Shown: positions 1 to 6,833 of the stretch, in pieces | Numbering within the stretch: the stretch's first letter is position 1 | Layout: each line of letters opens with the position of its first letter | Notes under the pieces: model-generated | Told to the model about the DNA's origin: nothing | The model's input: the letters and a program-made list of their open reading frames with translations, nothing else | Databases searched by the model: none | DNA from: Candidatus Desantisbacteria bacterium CG1_02_38_46 | Lineage (GTDB): Bacteria; Desantisbacteria; UBA1551; UBA1559 | Assembly: GCA_001871015.1 (NCBI GenBank) | Contig: MNUO01000052.1 | Location: forward strand, 1 to 21,513 | Direction: 5' to 3' | DNA: 21,513 bases | Position numbers and translations under genes: made by a program

Positions 1-1007
1 GGAGGACTGACCGCCTGGATGTTATGGCAGGGAGCAAGTATATAGCCCCCGCCTTTTCCTAAAATTCGAATGTTGTCCACAACTTCTTTGCGAACTTCTT
101 CAACTGAGCCAAATGCAAGAGTATACTGATTGTCCACACCGCCATGGAATATTAATTTATTCCCAAAATCACGCTTTAAAGCTTCCCGTTCCATTCCCTT
201 GCAGCGCCACTGGATTGGATTTAAAACATCAATGCCAGCCTCAATCATATCAGGAATAATCTTACGGATTGCTCCATCACTGTGATGAAAAACAAAAGCT
301 CCTGCCTGATGTGCAAGGTCCATCATTTTTTTCATTCTGGGAATAAGGAATTCACGGATATGCGCCGGAGAGTACATTAAATCTTCCTGGCTCCCAAAGT
401 CTTCAGCAACATATGTAAGCATAACCTTTCCAGGAATCTGCTCGTAAATTCGCATGGTATTCTGGTAAGCGAGTTCAAAGAGTTTGTCAAGGCAGAAATG
501 TACAATGTCTGGATTCAGAGCCAAATCCATAAATGCCTGCTCCTGACCCCGTAGTCCTTTATATGTAAGGAATGGTTCAGATCCGCCTCCCTGAATTGGA
601 TAATCTTCTTTGCCAGCAATCTGTTTTGGAATTTCAGAATAATCGTACCAGTCAGGGCTTGGCCATTTGTAATTTTTCTTGATTTCATCAAGGGTTTTAT
701 ACTGCGCAAGGGGATTGTATATACACTCATTATATACACCTGTTCCATAGTCAACATTTTTAAAACGGCATCCAAAAATATCACTGCCTTCAGGAACTGG
801 CGGTCCGATATACTTCGCTCCTACTGTTATTGGACGGTCAATGTGCAGACGTTCAAAAAGAGCTCCATCCTCCTCACATCCGAGATATTTCTTCAGTTTA
901 TTATGTGCTTCTGCTGTAGCCCAGTAATCCATAGGTATTCTGTCTGGTTTCTGTCGTTTAAGTACGGCGAGCCATCGTTCTTTTGGCGTCATCGTTTCCT
1001 GTGGCAT
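1..1007 (-). CDS. UroD-family methyltransferase-like protein (C-terminus beyond the window)
   Basis: Reading the minus strand from an ATG at 1007 gives about 335 uninterrupted codons up to the window edge. The family usually has 340-380 residues, so only a little is missing. The protein starts MPQETMTPKERWLAVL, the typical opening of uroporphyrinogen decarboxylase-like proteins. It later carries a FVFHHSDGAIRKIIPDMIEAG segment near residue 240, then FHGGVDNQ, and at the edge APCHNIQAVSPP; these are hallmarks of the corrinoid-methyltransferase side of the UroD family. Such proteins move methyl groups between methylated substrates, corrinoid proteins and thiols or folates; the substrate cannot be told here. 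An AAGGAGGA ribosome-binding site (1014-1021) overlaps the stop codon of the upstream ATPase gene, 13 nt away, so the two genes are co-transcribed. A true heme-pathway HemE is less likely because no heme genes lie nearby. Confidence 0.85.
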   Translation of the reverse strand, partial: MPQETMTPKERWLAVLKRQKPDRIPMDYWATAEAHNKLKKYLGCEEDGALFERLHIDRPITVGAKYIGPPVPEGSDIFGCRFKNVDYGTGVYNECIYNPLAQYKTLDEIKKNYKWPSPDWYDYSEIPKQIAGKEDYPIQGGGSEPFLTYKGLRGQEQAFMDLALNPDIVHFCLDKLFELAYQNTMRIYEQIPGKVMLTYVAEDFGSQEDLMYSPAHIREFLIPRMKKMMDLAHQAGAFVFHHSDGAIRKIIPDMIEAGIDVLNPIQWRCKGMEREALKRDFGNKLIFHGGVDNQYTLAFGSVEEVRKEVVDNIRILGKGGGYILAPCHNIQAVSP

Positions 1008-1020
1008 AACCAATCCTCCT

Positions 1021-1779
1021 TCAGTAACCCACTTTTTTCATAATTTCCTTTATAGAATTGAATGCAGGAGAATCTTCTATTAGTTCAAATATTGATTTAC
1101 CTGACAGGCTATAATTTTCTATATCCTCATCGTATCTCAACTTGCCGGCAAACTTCAATCCGGTTTCTTTTTCAATTGACTCCAGGCGTTCATCCGGGAA
1201 TCTATAATTGGCAACAGCATAAAAATTCTTGAACTTAATACCTATTTCCTGCACAAGTTTATGTACTCTTTTTGCACTCTCAAATGCCTTCCAAGACGGA
1301 TCAATTATAGCAAAAATTTCATCTATGGAAGATGTTATTCTTCTGTTTAAATGTTCCAGTCCCGCCGGGGAATCAATTAAAACATAGCTGTAATGTTTTT
1401 CAATTTTTGCAATAATACCTTTCAGGATATTATTGGGTTGGCAGTAGCAACCTTCTGTCCACTTTGTGCCAATAGAGATAAAATCGAAATACTTGCCTTC
1501 ATACAGTACTTTCTGATTGAATAGATAATCTATTTTGTCTGCAAGTGCTAAGGATTTTAATCCTTCTTCAATTTTATCAAATTTCACATCAAAAAGAATG
1601 TCTGAAACTGTCTTTGTTCCATTTTTTCCCAAATCAACGCCAGTCATTTCAGCAAGGTTCTGGTCAGGGTCAGCATCTATGAGCAAAATAGGTTTTTGGT
1701 CTCTAAAATACTTTGCAAGAAGCGCAATAAAAACAGTTTTACCAACTCCACCACGACCTATTGAAACAATCTTTTTCAT
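1021..1779 (-). CDS. CooC/AcsF-type nickel-insertion ATPase (MinD/ParA superfamily)
   Basis: This 252-residue P-loop ATPase has a deviant Walker A GRGGVGKT at residues 8-15 and a DADPDQ motif at 35-40. Its TEGCYCQPNN segment places Cys111 and Cys113 in the C-x-C arrangement that, in CooC proteins, binds nickel at the dimer interface. CooC and AcsF load nickel into CO dehydrogenase/acetyl-CoA synthase. The usual signature lysine of the KGGxGKT form is replaced by arginine (R9). It is the first gene of a two-gene unit with the UroD-like methyltransferase, which fits one-carbon or corrinoid metabolism, although no CODH/ACS subunit is in the window. The start has a strong promoter 25 nt away but no good Shine-Dalgarno sequence. 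The family call is confident; the client enzyme is inferred. Confidence 0.85.
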   Translation of the reverse strand: MKKIVSIGRGGVGKTVFIALLAKYFRDQKPILLIDADPDQNLAEMTGVDLGKNGTKTVSDILFDVKFDKIEEGLKSLALADKIDYLFNQKVLYEGKYFDFISIGTKWTEGCYCQPNNILKGIIAKIEKHYSYVLIDSPAGLEHLNRRITSSIDEIFAIIDPSWKAFESAKRVHKLVQEIGIKFKNFYAVANYRFPDERLESIEKETGLKFAGKLRYDEDIENYSLSGKSIFELIEDSPAFNSIKEIMKKVGY

Positions 1780-1810
1780 ATTTTATAATTTTTGCTTATT
1801 CCTAAGTTAA

Positions 1811-1839
1811 AGTATACACTTTTTTCACGGTTTTGTCAA
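1811..1839 (-). promoter_or_regulatory. Sigma-70-type promoter of the cooC-like/UroD-like unit
   Basis: On the minus strand, TTGACA (1839-1834) is followed after exactly 17 nt by TATACT (1816-1811). Transcription should begin near 1804, leaving a leader of about 25 nt before the ATG at 1779. Confidence 0.8.
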
Positions 1840-1845
1840 GAAAAA

Positions 1846-1868
1846 TCAGACCTGAAGGTCTGAGTTAC
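1846..1868 (-). repeat. Palindromic hairpin between two divergent promoters
   Basis: TCAGACCTGAAGGTCTGA (1846-1863) is a perfect 8-bp inverted repeat with a 2-nt centre. On the minus strand it is preceded by GTAAC (1868-1864), the same lead seen in the GTAAC hairpins near 21089. It lies between the -35 boxes of the cooC-like and yggS promoters. It is most likely a member of the dispersed hairpin family; an operator is possible but there is no regulator gene beside it. Confidence 0.6.
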
Positions 1869-1878
1869 GTAAGAGGAA

Positions 1879-1906
1879 TTGACAAATGCAAAAAATTGTT
1901 TATAAT
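1879..1906 (+). promoter_or_regulatory. Sigma-70-type promoter of yggS
   Basis: TTGACA (1879-1884) and TATAAT (1901-1906) are separated by 16 nt. Initiation is expected near 1912-1914, so the mRNA leader would be only about 12-14 nt and would start almost at the GGAGG ribosome-binding site (1914-1918). Confidence 0.8.
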
Positions 1907-1925
1907 ATCTGTTGGAGGCTTAAAG

Positions 1926-2630
1926 ATGTCAATTGCAGAGGATTATGTTAAAATAAGGAATGAAATTCCTGAAAATGTAGTTATAGTAATAGCAGCCAAG
2001 ACAAGAACGATGAAAGAAATAGAAGAAGTAATTGATGCCGGTGCAACAGACATAGGTGAAAATTATGTTCAGGAAGCAGAAAAGATATATAAAGGCTTAT
2101 CTCCAGAAAAGGCAAAGCAGGTGAAATGGCATATGATAGGACCTTTGCAGAAAAATAAAATAAATAAAGCTCTGGGAACTTTTGATGTTATACAGACAAT
2201 TGATTCTTTTGAAATTGCCCGGGCCATAGACAAGCGGGTATCCACCCATGGAGTAGTGCTCCACCCCGCCGAGGCGGGTCGGGTGTGGGAAATAGTTCCT
2301 GTTTATATAGAAGTAAACATCGCTGGAGAAAAAACTAAGAGCGGTATTGCACAGGAAAGAGTGCTGGAATTAATAGAATTGATGTCCGGACTTGAAAATA
2401 TAAAGGTGGAAGGGCTCATGACTATGGAGCCATATTCTGAAAATCCGGAAGATGCAAGACCATATTTTAAAAAGATGAAAGAACTGTTTGAAAAAGCAAA
2501 AGAAATAAAGATGCCAAATGTTGATATAAAAATTCTTTCAATGGGAATGTCGAATTCCTACAAAGTAGCTATTGAAGAAGGTTCAAATATGGTCCGCATC
2601 GGCACAGCCATTTTTGGACCCAGAAATTAG
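1926..2630 (+). CDS. yggS: YggS/PROSC family PLP-homeostasis protein, with a short in-frame insertion
   Basis: The 234-residue protein is a fold-type III PLP-binding protein that buffers pyridoxal phosphate in the cytosol. Visible motifs are IAAKT with the PLP lysine at K25, GENYVQEA, WHMIGPLQKNK, VNIAGEKTKSGI, GLMTMEP, and the C-terminal LSMGMSNSYKVAIEEG with VRIGTAIFG. Start ATG 1926 is chosen because GGAGG sits 8 nt upstream and the family motifs begin soon after; an upstream in-frame start would lie above the promoter. Between AIDKR and WEIVPVYIEVN sits an extra segment, VSTHGVVLHPAEAGRV, that the family does not have. It is encoded by GC-rich palindromic DNA and looks like a repeat insertion. 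The key residues are intact, so the protein is probably functional. Confidence 0.92.
   Translation: MSIAEDYVKIRNEIPENVVIVIAAKTRTMKEIEEVIDAGATDIGENYVQEAEKIYKGLSPEKAKQVKWHMIGPLQKNKINKALGTFDVIQTIDSFEIARAIDKRVSTHGVVLHPAEAGRVWEIVPVYIEVNIAGEKTKSGIAQERVLELIELMSGLENIKVEGLMTMEPYSENPEDARPYFKKMKELFEKAKEIKMPNVDIKILSMGMSNSYKVAIEEGSNMVRIGTAIFGPRN
2237..2284 (+). repeat. In-frame GC-rich palindromic insertion within yggS
   Basis: About 45-48 bp interrupt yggS without breaking its frame. The core is CCCGCC (2265-2270), GA, GGCGGG (2273-2278). Base composition is clearly richer in GC than the surrounding gene. The exact ends are uncertain because they were judged from where YggS homology is lost and regained. 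Confidence 0.55.
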
Positions 2631-2634
2631 GGAA

Positions 2635-3378
2635 ATGAAAGAAGATATAGTTTTGATTGGAGTGTTGAAGAATAGGCGGGACCTGAATCTTCTCTTGAGA
2701 AAGAAGTGGTATCGCATTCCTTCGCTTTACGCTCCAAGAAGGAGAGCCAGGTTTATTGCTTTTTATCAGCCTTCAGTATTTGGGAAGAGTGGACAGCGCA
2801 TCCGCTATTATGCCAGGATAAAAAATTGTGAGATCGTGAAAAGGAAGTGGATTCTGCCCGGGGAACCAGACCATATCCGAGCAGATGAAGATTATCTAAA
2901 AATAAACCTTTCGGGGATACAAAGACTTCCCAGGCCAATAATCAACAAAAACAGAACACGCATATCTTTTGGATTTACCACACTGAAGAAACTTCTATTT
3001 GTAAATACAGTGATGGAATTATTTGATATCCCACCGATTGAAGAAATATTATCGGATGCACTCTCAAAAAGAAGAATCAAATTTTCGAGAGAGCACATAT
3101 TCTCTTTGCCTGACGGCAAAAAATATCGGCTGGACTTCGTGATATTTTGCCGAGTAGGTCTTGACGATAAAAACGGACTTCTCAATATAGAATGCGACGG
3201 AGAGAAATGGCACTCTATCCGTTCTCAGCGATTGAAGGATTCCTTAAGGGATAGAAATTTGAGAAAAGAAGGATGGAGTATTTTAAGGTTAAAAGAAAAA
3301 GATATTGTCAATAATTTGCAAAAATGCATTGATAGGATTGAGAAAAAGATGGAAGGCTTGGGTGGTGCGGTAATGTAG
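2635..3378 (+). CDS. Conserved hypothetical protein with C-terminal DUF559/Vsr-like nuclease domain
   Basis: This 247-residue protein has two parts. Residues 1-150 form a domain I recognise only as conserved but uncharacterised, with RKKWYRIP, FIAFYQPSVFG, IRYYARI, LPGEPDHIRADEDY and LPRPI blocks. The C-terminal part looks like a PD-(D/E)XK nuclease of the DUF559/Vsr type: a YRLDFVIF strand, NIECDGEKWHS, and RDRNLRKEGWSILRLKEKDI. ATG 2635 begins 4 nt after the yggS stop, so the pair is probably one transcript. The TAG stop at 3376-3378 lies inside the GTAG lead of the first unit of the downstream repeat array, so the last residues may have been set by that insertion. A DNA-cleaving or repair role is plausible but unproven. 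Confidence 0.75.
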   Translation: MKEDIVLIGVLKNRRDLNLLLRKKWYRIPSLYAPRRRARFIAFYQPSVFGKSGQRIRYYARIKNCEIVKRKWILPGEPDHIRADEDYLKINLSGIQRLPRPIINKNRTRISFGFTTLKKLLFVNTVMELFDIPPIEEILSDALSKRRIKFSREHIFSLPDGKKYRLDFVIFCRVGLDDKNGLLNIECDGEKWHSIRSQRLKDSLRDRNLRKEGWSILRLKEKDIVNNLQKCIDRIEKKMEGLGGAVM

Positions 3379-3569
3379 CGGTGCGATTCATTGCACTTAT
3401 ATGTCATTCCCGCGCAGGCGGGAATCCAATATTGTAGTTGCCTGATTTATCAGGCTTTTTGGTAGCCATAGGCTTTAGCTTTGTTTGTAGTGGCAGAGTT
3501 TACTCTGCTTGATGTAGCGTTGAGGTTAATCCTCGGCATTATTTTTGTAGCGCCGGGGTTTGTCCCCGG
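3375..3569 (+). repeat. Array of about seven short hairpin repeat units
   Basis: The gap before lexA is packed with inverted repeats, most led by GTAG. The units are: GTAG plus a GTGC/GCAC stem (3375-3396); ATTCCCGC/GCGGGAAT (3406-3425); GTAG plus GCCTGA-TTTA-TCAGGC (3434-3455); a half unit GTAGCCATAGGCTTTAGC (3462-3479); GTAG plus GCAGAG-TTTA-CTCTGC (3487-3508); GTAG plus GTTGAGG-TTAAT-CCTCGGC with two G-U pairs (3514-3536); and GTAG plus CCGGGG-TTTGT-CCCCGG (3547-3569). Lead and loop are similar while stems differ but stay complementary. The GCAGAG unit recurs inside uvrA and the radical SAM gene. Confidence 0.8.
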
Positions 3570-3632
3570 TTTATTTTGATTTGGTAGATTCTTGCCACTT
3601 TTTAAAAAAATCACCAAAATTTCATTTTTTAC

Positions 3633-3661
3633 TTGACAACTGTAAGAATTTACAGTATAAT
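3633..3661 (+). promoter_or_regulatory. lexA promoter with SOS box in the spacer
   Basis: TTGACA (3633-3638) and TATAAT (3656-3661) are 17 nt apart. The spacer holds CTGTAAGAATTTACAG (3640-3655), a perfect palindrome fitting the CTGT-N8-ACAG LexA-box pattern of Proteobacteria. LexA bound here would block polymerase directly, giving autoregulation. The predicted leader to ATG 3702 is about 34 nt. Confidence 0.9.
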
Positions 3662-3701
3662 ATATAATGTAGGTAAAACAAAGGTTTTTGGAGATTTTGA
3701 A

Positions 3702-4367
3702 ATGAATGCTGAATTAACTTCACGCCAGAAAGAAATCTTGGATTTTATCGGACAAAGCATCTCAATCCATGGCTATCCACCTTCTCTTCTGGATATTCAG
3801 AAAAAATTTTCTTTCAAATCCCCCAATGCCGCTAAGGATCATTTGCTTGCGCTTGAACGAAAGGGTTATATCAAACGCGAACCTCACAAATCCCGCAGTA
3901 TCAGTCTTGCCAGAGGAGTAGAACCTTCAGGTTCGTACAATGGTTTACATAATGGCGTTCAAAATAATGCTTCCGCAATAAATATTCCTATTGTCGGTAG
4001 AGTCGCTGCAGGAGAGCCAATTTTTGCTGAGCAAAATATTGAAGGAGCACTCGCTGTTGATAATAGCCTTATAAAAAACTCTCAGGATATCTTTGCTCTG
4101 CGAGTCAAGGGCAACAGTATGATTGATTCTGGAATTCTTGACGGTGACTATGTCATAGTGCACAAACAATCTGCTCCCGACTATAATGGCGATACCGTAG
4201 TTGTATTAATTGATGGCGAAGCCACAGTTAAGAAATTATATAAGGAAAGAGATGGCAATTTCCGTTTGCAACCCGCAAACGAAAATCTGGAGCCAATAAT
4301 CATTGACCCTGCAGATAAACAGGTCTGGGTTGCAGGGAAAATTAAGGGTGTAATTAGGAAATTTTAA
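3702..4367 (+). CDS. lexA: LexA SOS repressor
   Basis: The 221-residue protein has an N-terminal winged helix-turn-helix (LTSRQKEILDFI, GYPPSLLDIQKKF, SPNAAKDHLLALERKGYIKRE) and a C-terminal S24-type self-cleavage domain. The Ala103-Gly104 cleavage site lies in VGRVAAGEPI. The catalytic Ser139 is in KGNSMIDSGILDGD and Lys177 in ATVKKLY. The SPNAAKDHL recognition helix resembles proteobacterial LexA, which agrees with the CTGT-N8-ACAG box in its own promoter. ATG 3702 is preferred over an upstream in-frame start at 3633 because that one lies on the -35 box. The gap to the methyltransferase gene is 74 nt with no clear terminator or promoter, so the R-M genes may be transcribed from the SOS promoter. 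Confidence 0.95.
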   Translation: MNAELTSRQKEILDFIGQSISIHGYPPSLLDIQKKFSFKSPNAAKDHLLALERKGYIKREPHKSRSISLARGVEPSGSYNGLHNGVQNNASAINIPIVGRVAAGEPIFAEQNIEGALAVDNSLIKNSQDIFALRVKGNSMIDSGILDGDYVIVHKQSAPDYNGDTVVVLIDGEATVKKLYKERDGNFRLQPANENLEPIIIDPADKQVWVAGKIKGVIRKF

Positions 4368-4441
4368 AATTTTTTAGACGCAGATAAAGATTTAATTTGT
4401 AGAGAATGTATCACAGTATCTTGACGAAGGAGGAGACGAAT

Positions 4442-5788
4442 ATGAAAACACAGCAGATGACAGAACAATTAATCGAAGTACCTTATCTTTTTGATATGGA
4501 GAAACTGGCGATGAAAGAAATAAAAATTCGCGGTGATTTTATTGATCTTCCAGTAGACACCAAACCAGTTGTTTTACTTGGCGACGTGATGGAGGCATTA
4601 AAAAAGATTCCTTCTGAGTCTATTTCCTGTATAGTTACTTCGCCTCCTTATTGGAATTTGAGGGATTACTATACAAATGGGCAAATTGGAAGAGAGAAAA
4701 CTCCGGAAGAATACATAGATAAAATTTGTGAAATTTCCAAAGAGCTCCTCAGAATTCTTACAAAAAAGGGAGCATATTTTTTAAATATAGGTGATACCTA
4801 TATTGATAAAGGTCTCCAGATGATTCCTCAAAGGATAGCTGCTAAGATGACAAAGGAAGTGAAAATTAAGAACGGGAAAGGTTTAAAAATAGGTTGGCTG
4901 CTCAGGAATCAAATCATATGGCACAAACCAAATCATATGCCTTCCCCAGCAAAAGCCAGATTTACTAATACATATGAACCAATATATTTCTTCACAAGAG
5001 ATGATTGGGAAAAAGAAGTATATTTTGACATTGACAAAATTAGAGTGCCTTACAAGTCGAACGGAGATGATAATGGAAAAGATTTGGGATTGCCTGAATT
5101 TTTGAGTGAAGAAGATTATAAAAAAATGCGTGGTGTTATAGAAGAAAAGAAGAAGAGAATTGATTATAACGGAAAATTTAAGGGGAATGAAGTTAATGTA
5201 GGTGCTTCCCCTGGTGGTCGTGCTTCAATAACTGGAATAAATTATGTTAAAAAAAGAAAAGCCGAACTTCCTCAGGAAGTAATATGCGATTATCTTAGAA
5301 AATGGCGTGAAAAAGTAGGAATTTCTACGAAGGAAATAGATGAAAAACTCGGATACGCCCACACTGCTGGACATTGGTTTCGTAAAGATGCAGGTGGTTC
5401 TTTACCACTACCAGAAGATTGGTTAAAATTAAAAGGTATTTTGAAATTTGATGATAAATATGACAAAGAAATGACAGAAATGCACTATGTTCTTCAAACA
5501 ATAAGAAGGCACCCAAACGGAAAAAATCCGGGAGATATATGGGAGATGAATACAGCAAAACTAAACGATAAACATTTTGCCGTTTTTCCTGAAGAACTTC
5601 CAAGAAAAGCAATATTGTCCTGCTGTCTTCCTGATGGCATAGTGCTTGACCCATTTGCTGGTTCAGGAACAACGGGCAAAGTAGCAAAAGAATTAGGAAG
5701 AAAATCAATTTTAATAGAAATTCAATCTCAATTTCTTAAGATTATGAGAAAACGGTGCGGGGAAATAGAAATTGTGAGAATCGAATAG
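4442..5788 (+). CDS. Type II DNA methyltransferase (beta class, N4-cytosine or N6-adenine)
   Basis: The 448-residue enzyme has motif IV TSPPYW at residues 66-71 and the AdoMet-binding motif I DPFAGSGTT at 403-411. This IV-before-I order defines the beta class, and TSPPYW with a DPFAGSGTT partner is commonest in N4-cytosine methyltransferases. Between them are the NIGDTY, IWHKPNHMPSP and FTNTYEPIYFF blocks typical of these enzymes. A central region around residues 215-350 contains a helix-turn-helix-like stretch (GISTKEIDEKLGYAHTAGHWFRKD) and is the likely target-recognition domain. Start ATG 4442 follows AAGGAGGAG (4427-4435). The endonuclease gene begins 9 nt after the stop, forming an M-R pair. 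The recognition site cannot be read from the sequence. Confidence 0.9.
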   Translation: MKTQQMTEQLIEVPYLFDMEKLAMKEIKIRGDFIDLPVDTKPVVLLGDVMEALKKIPSESISCIVTSPPYWNLRDYYTNGQIGREKTPEEYIDKICEISKELLRILTKKGAYFLNIGDTYIDKGLQMIPQRIAAKMTKEVKIKNGKGLKIGWLLRNQIIWHKPNHMPSPAKARFTNTYEPIYFFTRDDWEKEVYFDIDKIRVPYKSNGDDNGKDLGLPEFLSEEDYKKMRGVIEEKKKRIDYNGKFKGNEVNVGASPGGRASITGINYVKKRKAELPQEVICDYLRKWREKVGISTKEIDEKLGYAHTAGHWFRKDAGGSLPLPEDWLKLKGILKFDDKYDKEMTEMHYVLQTIRRHPNGKNPGDIWEMNTAKLNDKHFAVFPEELPRKAILSCCLPDGIVLDPFAGSGTTGKVAKELGRKSILIEIQSQFLKIMRKRCGEIEIVRIE

Positions 5789-5797
5789 GGGGGAGAA

Positions 5798-6544
5798 ATG
5801 TTAGATGATATAGAGCTCGAAGAGTTAGAATGGGAATATTTTAAAATGTTAAAATTATATCTTAAACAAGACTTCACCCATATATTGGAAGGGCTAGATT
5901 CAAGGTTGAAGATTAAAGAGAATTGGTACGAAAATTTTATCCAAACCGCAAGAAAAGGATATAAAGCATCTGATTTAGATACTGGCGCTGAAAGAATTTT
6001 TCATCATTTTTTTGCACCAATTTTTAAATTTCCCAATTCTGCTCCTGTAGGTGCAGATTTAATGTATGAACTTCCTGAAGCTATTTTGCACGTAGACATC
6101 AAAACTGCCTTAATAGATAATCCAGCAGATTATAAAGGTAAGATCAATGTAGCAACAAACCAGACATCATATGGGAAAAAAGCAAATATACGTACAAATC
6201 TACCAGAATATTATTTGAAAAATAAACCCTGCCTCACTTATGCCATACAAATTATACACGAACATGCTAAACCAGGCATTAAAGCATTGATATTGATATC
6301 GATTCCAAACGGACAACTTTTCTCCATCTATGGTAAAAGTGTGATAAAGAGTGGAAAAGGCGGTTATGAAAAAGGCCGTGATTTTAGATATCACTATGCT
6401 GAAGAGCCATATTTTAAATTGCTAAAGGAAAAATATAAAAAAGATATTTTTAGAATCGAGTTTTTATACTTAGACAAAGATTTGCTATCAAAAAAAATTG
6501 CAGTATTTGACAATGCTCCAATATGGAAACAAACACAAGATTAA
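5798..6544 (+). CDS. Putative Type II restriction endonuclease (PD-(D/E)XK type)
   Basis: This 248-residue protein was not matched to a named restriction family. Its place directly behind the methyltransferase, 9 nt away with a strong GGGGGGAG ribosome-binding site (5788-5794), is the main evidence. A plausible PD-(D/E)XK core is GADLMYELPEAILHVDIKTA, with candidate metal ligands D87 and D100 and the catalytic lysine K102. It is followed by a conserved-looking NVATNQTSYG stretch. No other domain, membrane segment or signal peptide is visible. It would cut DNA at the site protected by its partner methylase. Its local AT richness, like that of the methylase gene, is consistent with transfer of the R-M unit. 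Confidence 0.7.
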   Translation: MLDDIELEELEWEYFKMLKLYLKQDFTHILEGLDSRLKIKENWYENFIQTARKGYKASDLDTGAERIFHHFFAPIFKFPNSAPVGADLMYELPEAILHVDIKTALIDNPADYKGKINVATNQTSYGKKANIRTNLPEYYLKNKPCLTYAIQIIHEHAKPGIKALILISIPNGQLFSIYGKSVIKSGKGGYEKGRDFRYHYAEEPYFKLLKEKYKKDIFRIEFLYLDKDLLSKKIAVFDNAPIWKQTQD

Positions 6545-6546
6545 AA

Positions 6547-6618
6547 ATGGACGAAGAACTAAAATCAAAAAATCTCTTGAAAAACATTTTGCCGATGTGG
6601 AAAAGTGATGAAATGTGA
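6547..6618 (+). CDS. Very small ORF behind the endonuclease gene (uncertain)
   Basis: An ATG 2 nt after the endonuclease stop opens a 23-codon frame, MDEELKSKNLLKNILPMWKS and three more residues. It ends inside the start of the next small ORF in another frame. One lost or gained base would join the two into a protein of roughly 95 residues, so this may be the N-terminus of a frameshifted gene. No family was recognised. Confidence 0.3.
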   Translation: MDEELKSKNLLKNILPMWKSDEM

Positions 6619-6823
6619 TGGATTGGAAACTTCTATGAAGGAATATAAGGACAAAAATTATTATTTTTATCATCAGCCAAAACTAGTAAATCGATCCAGA
6701 TGTTATACTTATGATCCCGGAGGAGGTTGTTTGTTCTGTGGCAATAAGACTTTTCGTTATTATTCAACTGCATATGGCAAAAAATATTTTCAATGTGAAA
6801 AATATAGTGGGATAAATCATTAA
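6608..6823 (+). CDS. Small cysteine-rich hypothetical protein, possible zinc ribbon
   Basis: About 71 residues (start at ATG 6608, or GTG 6605). A GGGCLFCGNKTFRYY segment followed by YFQCEKYSG gives a CxxC plus single-Cys pattern, with further cysteines near the N-terminus and at RCYTYD; this could be a small zinc-binding fold. It is the last frame before the terminator and appears to belong to the R-M transcript, so an accessory R-M role is conceivable. It may instead be the 3' part of a frameshifted gene beginning at 6547. No family was recognised. Confidence 0.4.
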   Translation: MKCDGLETSMKEYKDKNYYFYHQPKLVNRSRCYTYDPGGGCLFCGNKTFRYYSTAYGKKYFQCEKYSGINH

Positions 6824-6833
6824 TTGGAGAATT

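Noticed and set aside
1535-1810. Open frame on the plus strand opposite the CooC-like gene
   Set aside because: It is antisense to a clearly conserved protein and has no motif or ribosome-binding site.
5325-5708. 127-codon open frame on the minus strand within the methyltransferase gene
   Set aside because: It overlaps conserved methyltransferase motifs on the other strand and its translation has no recognisable family features.
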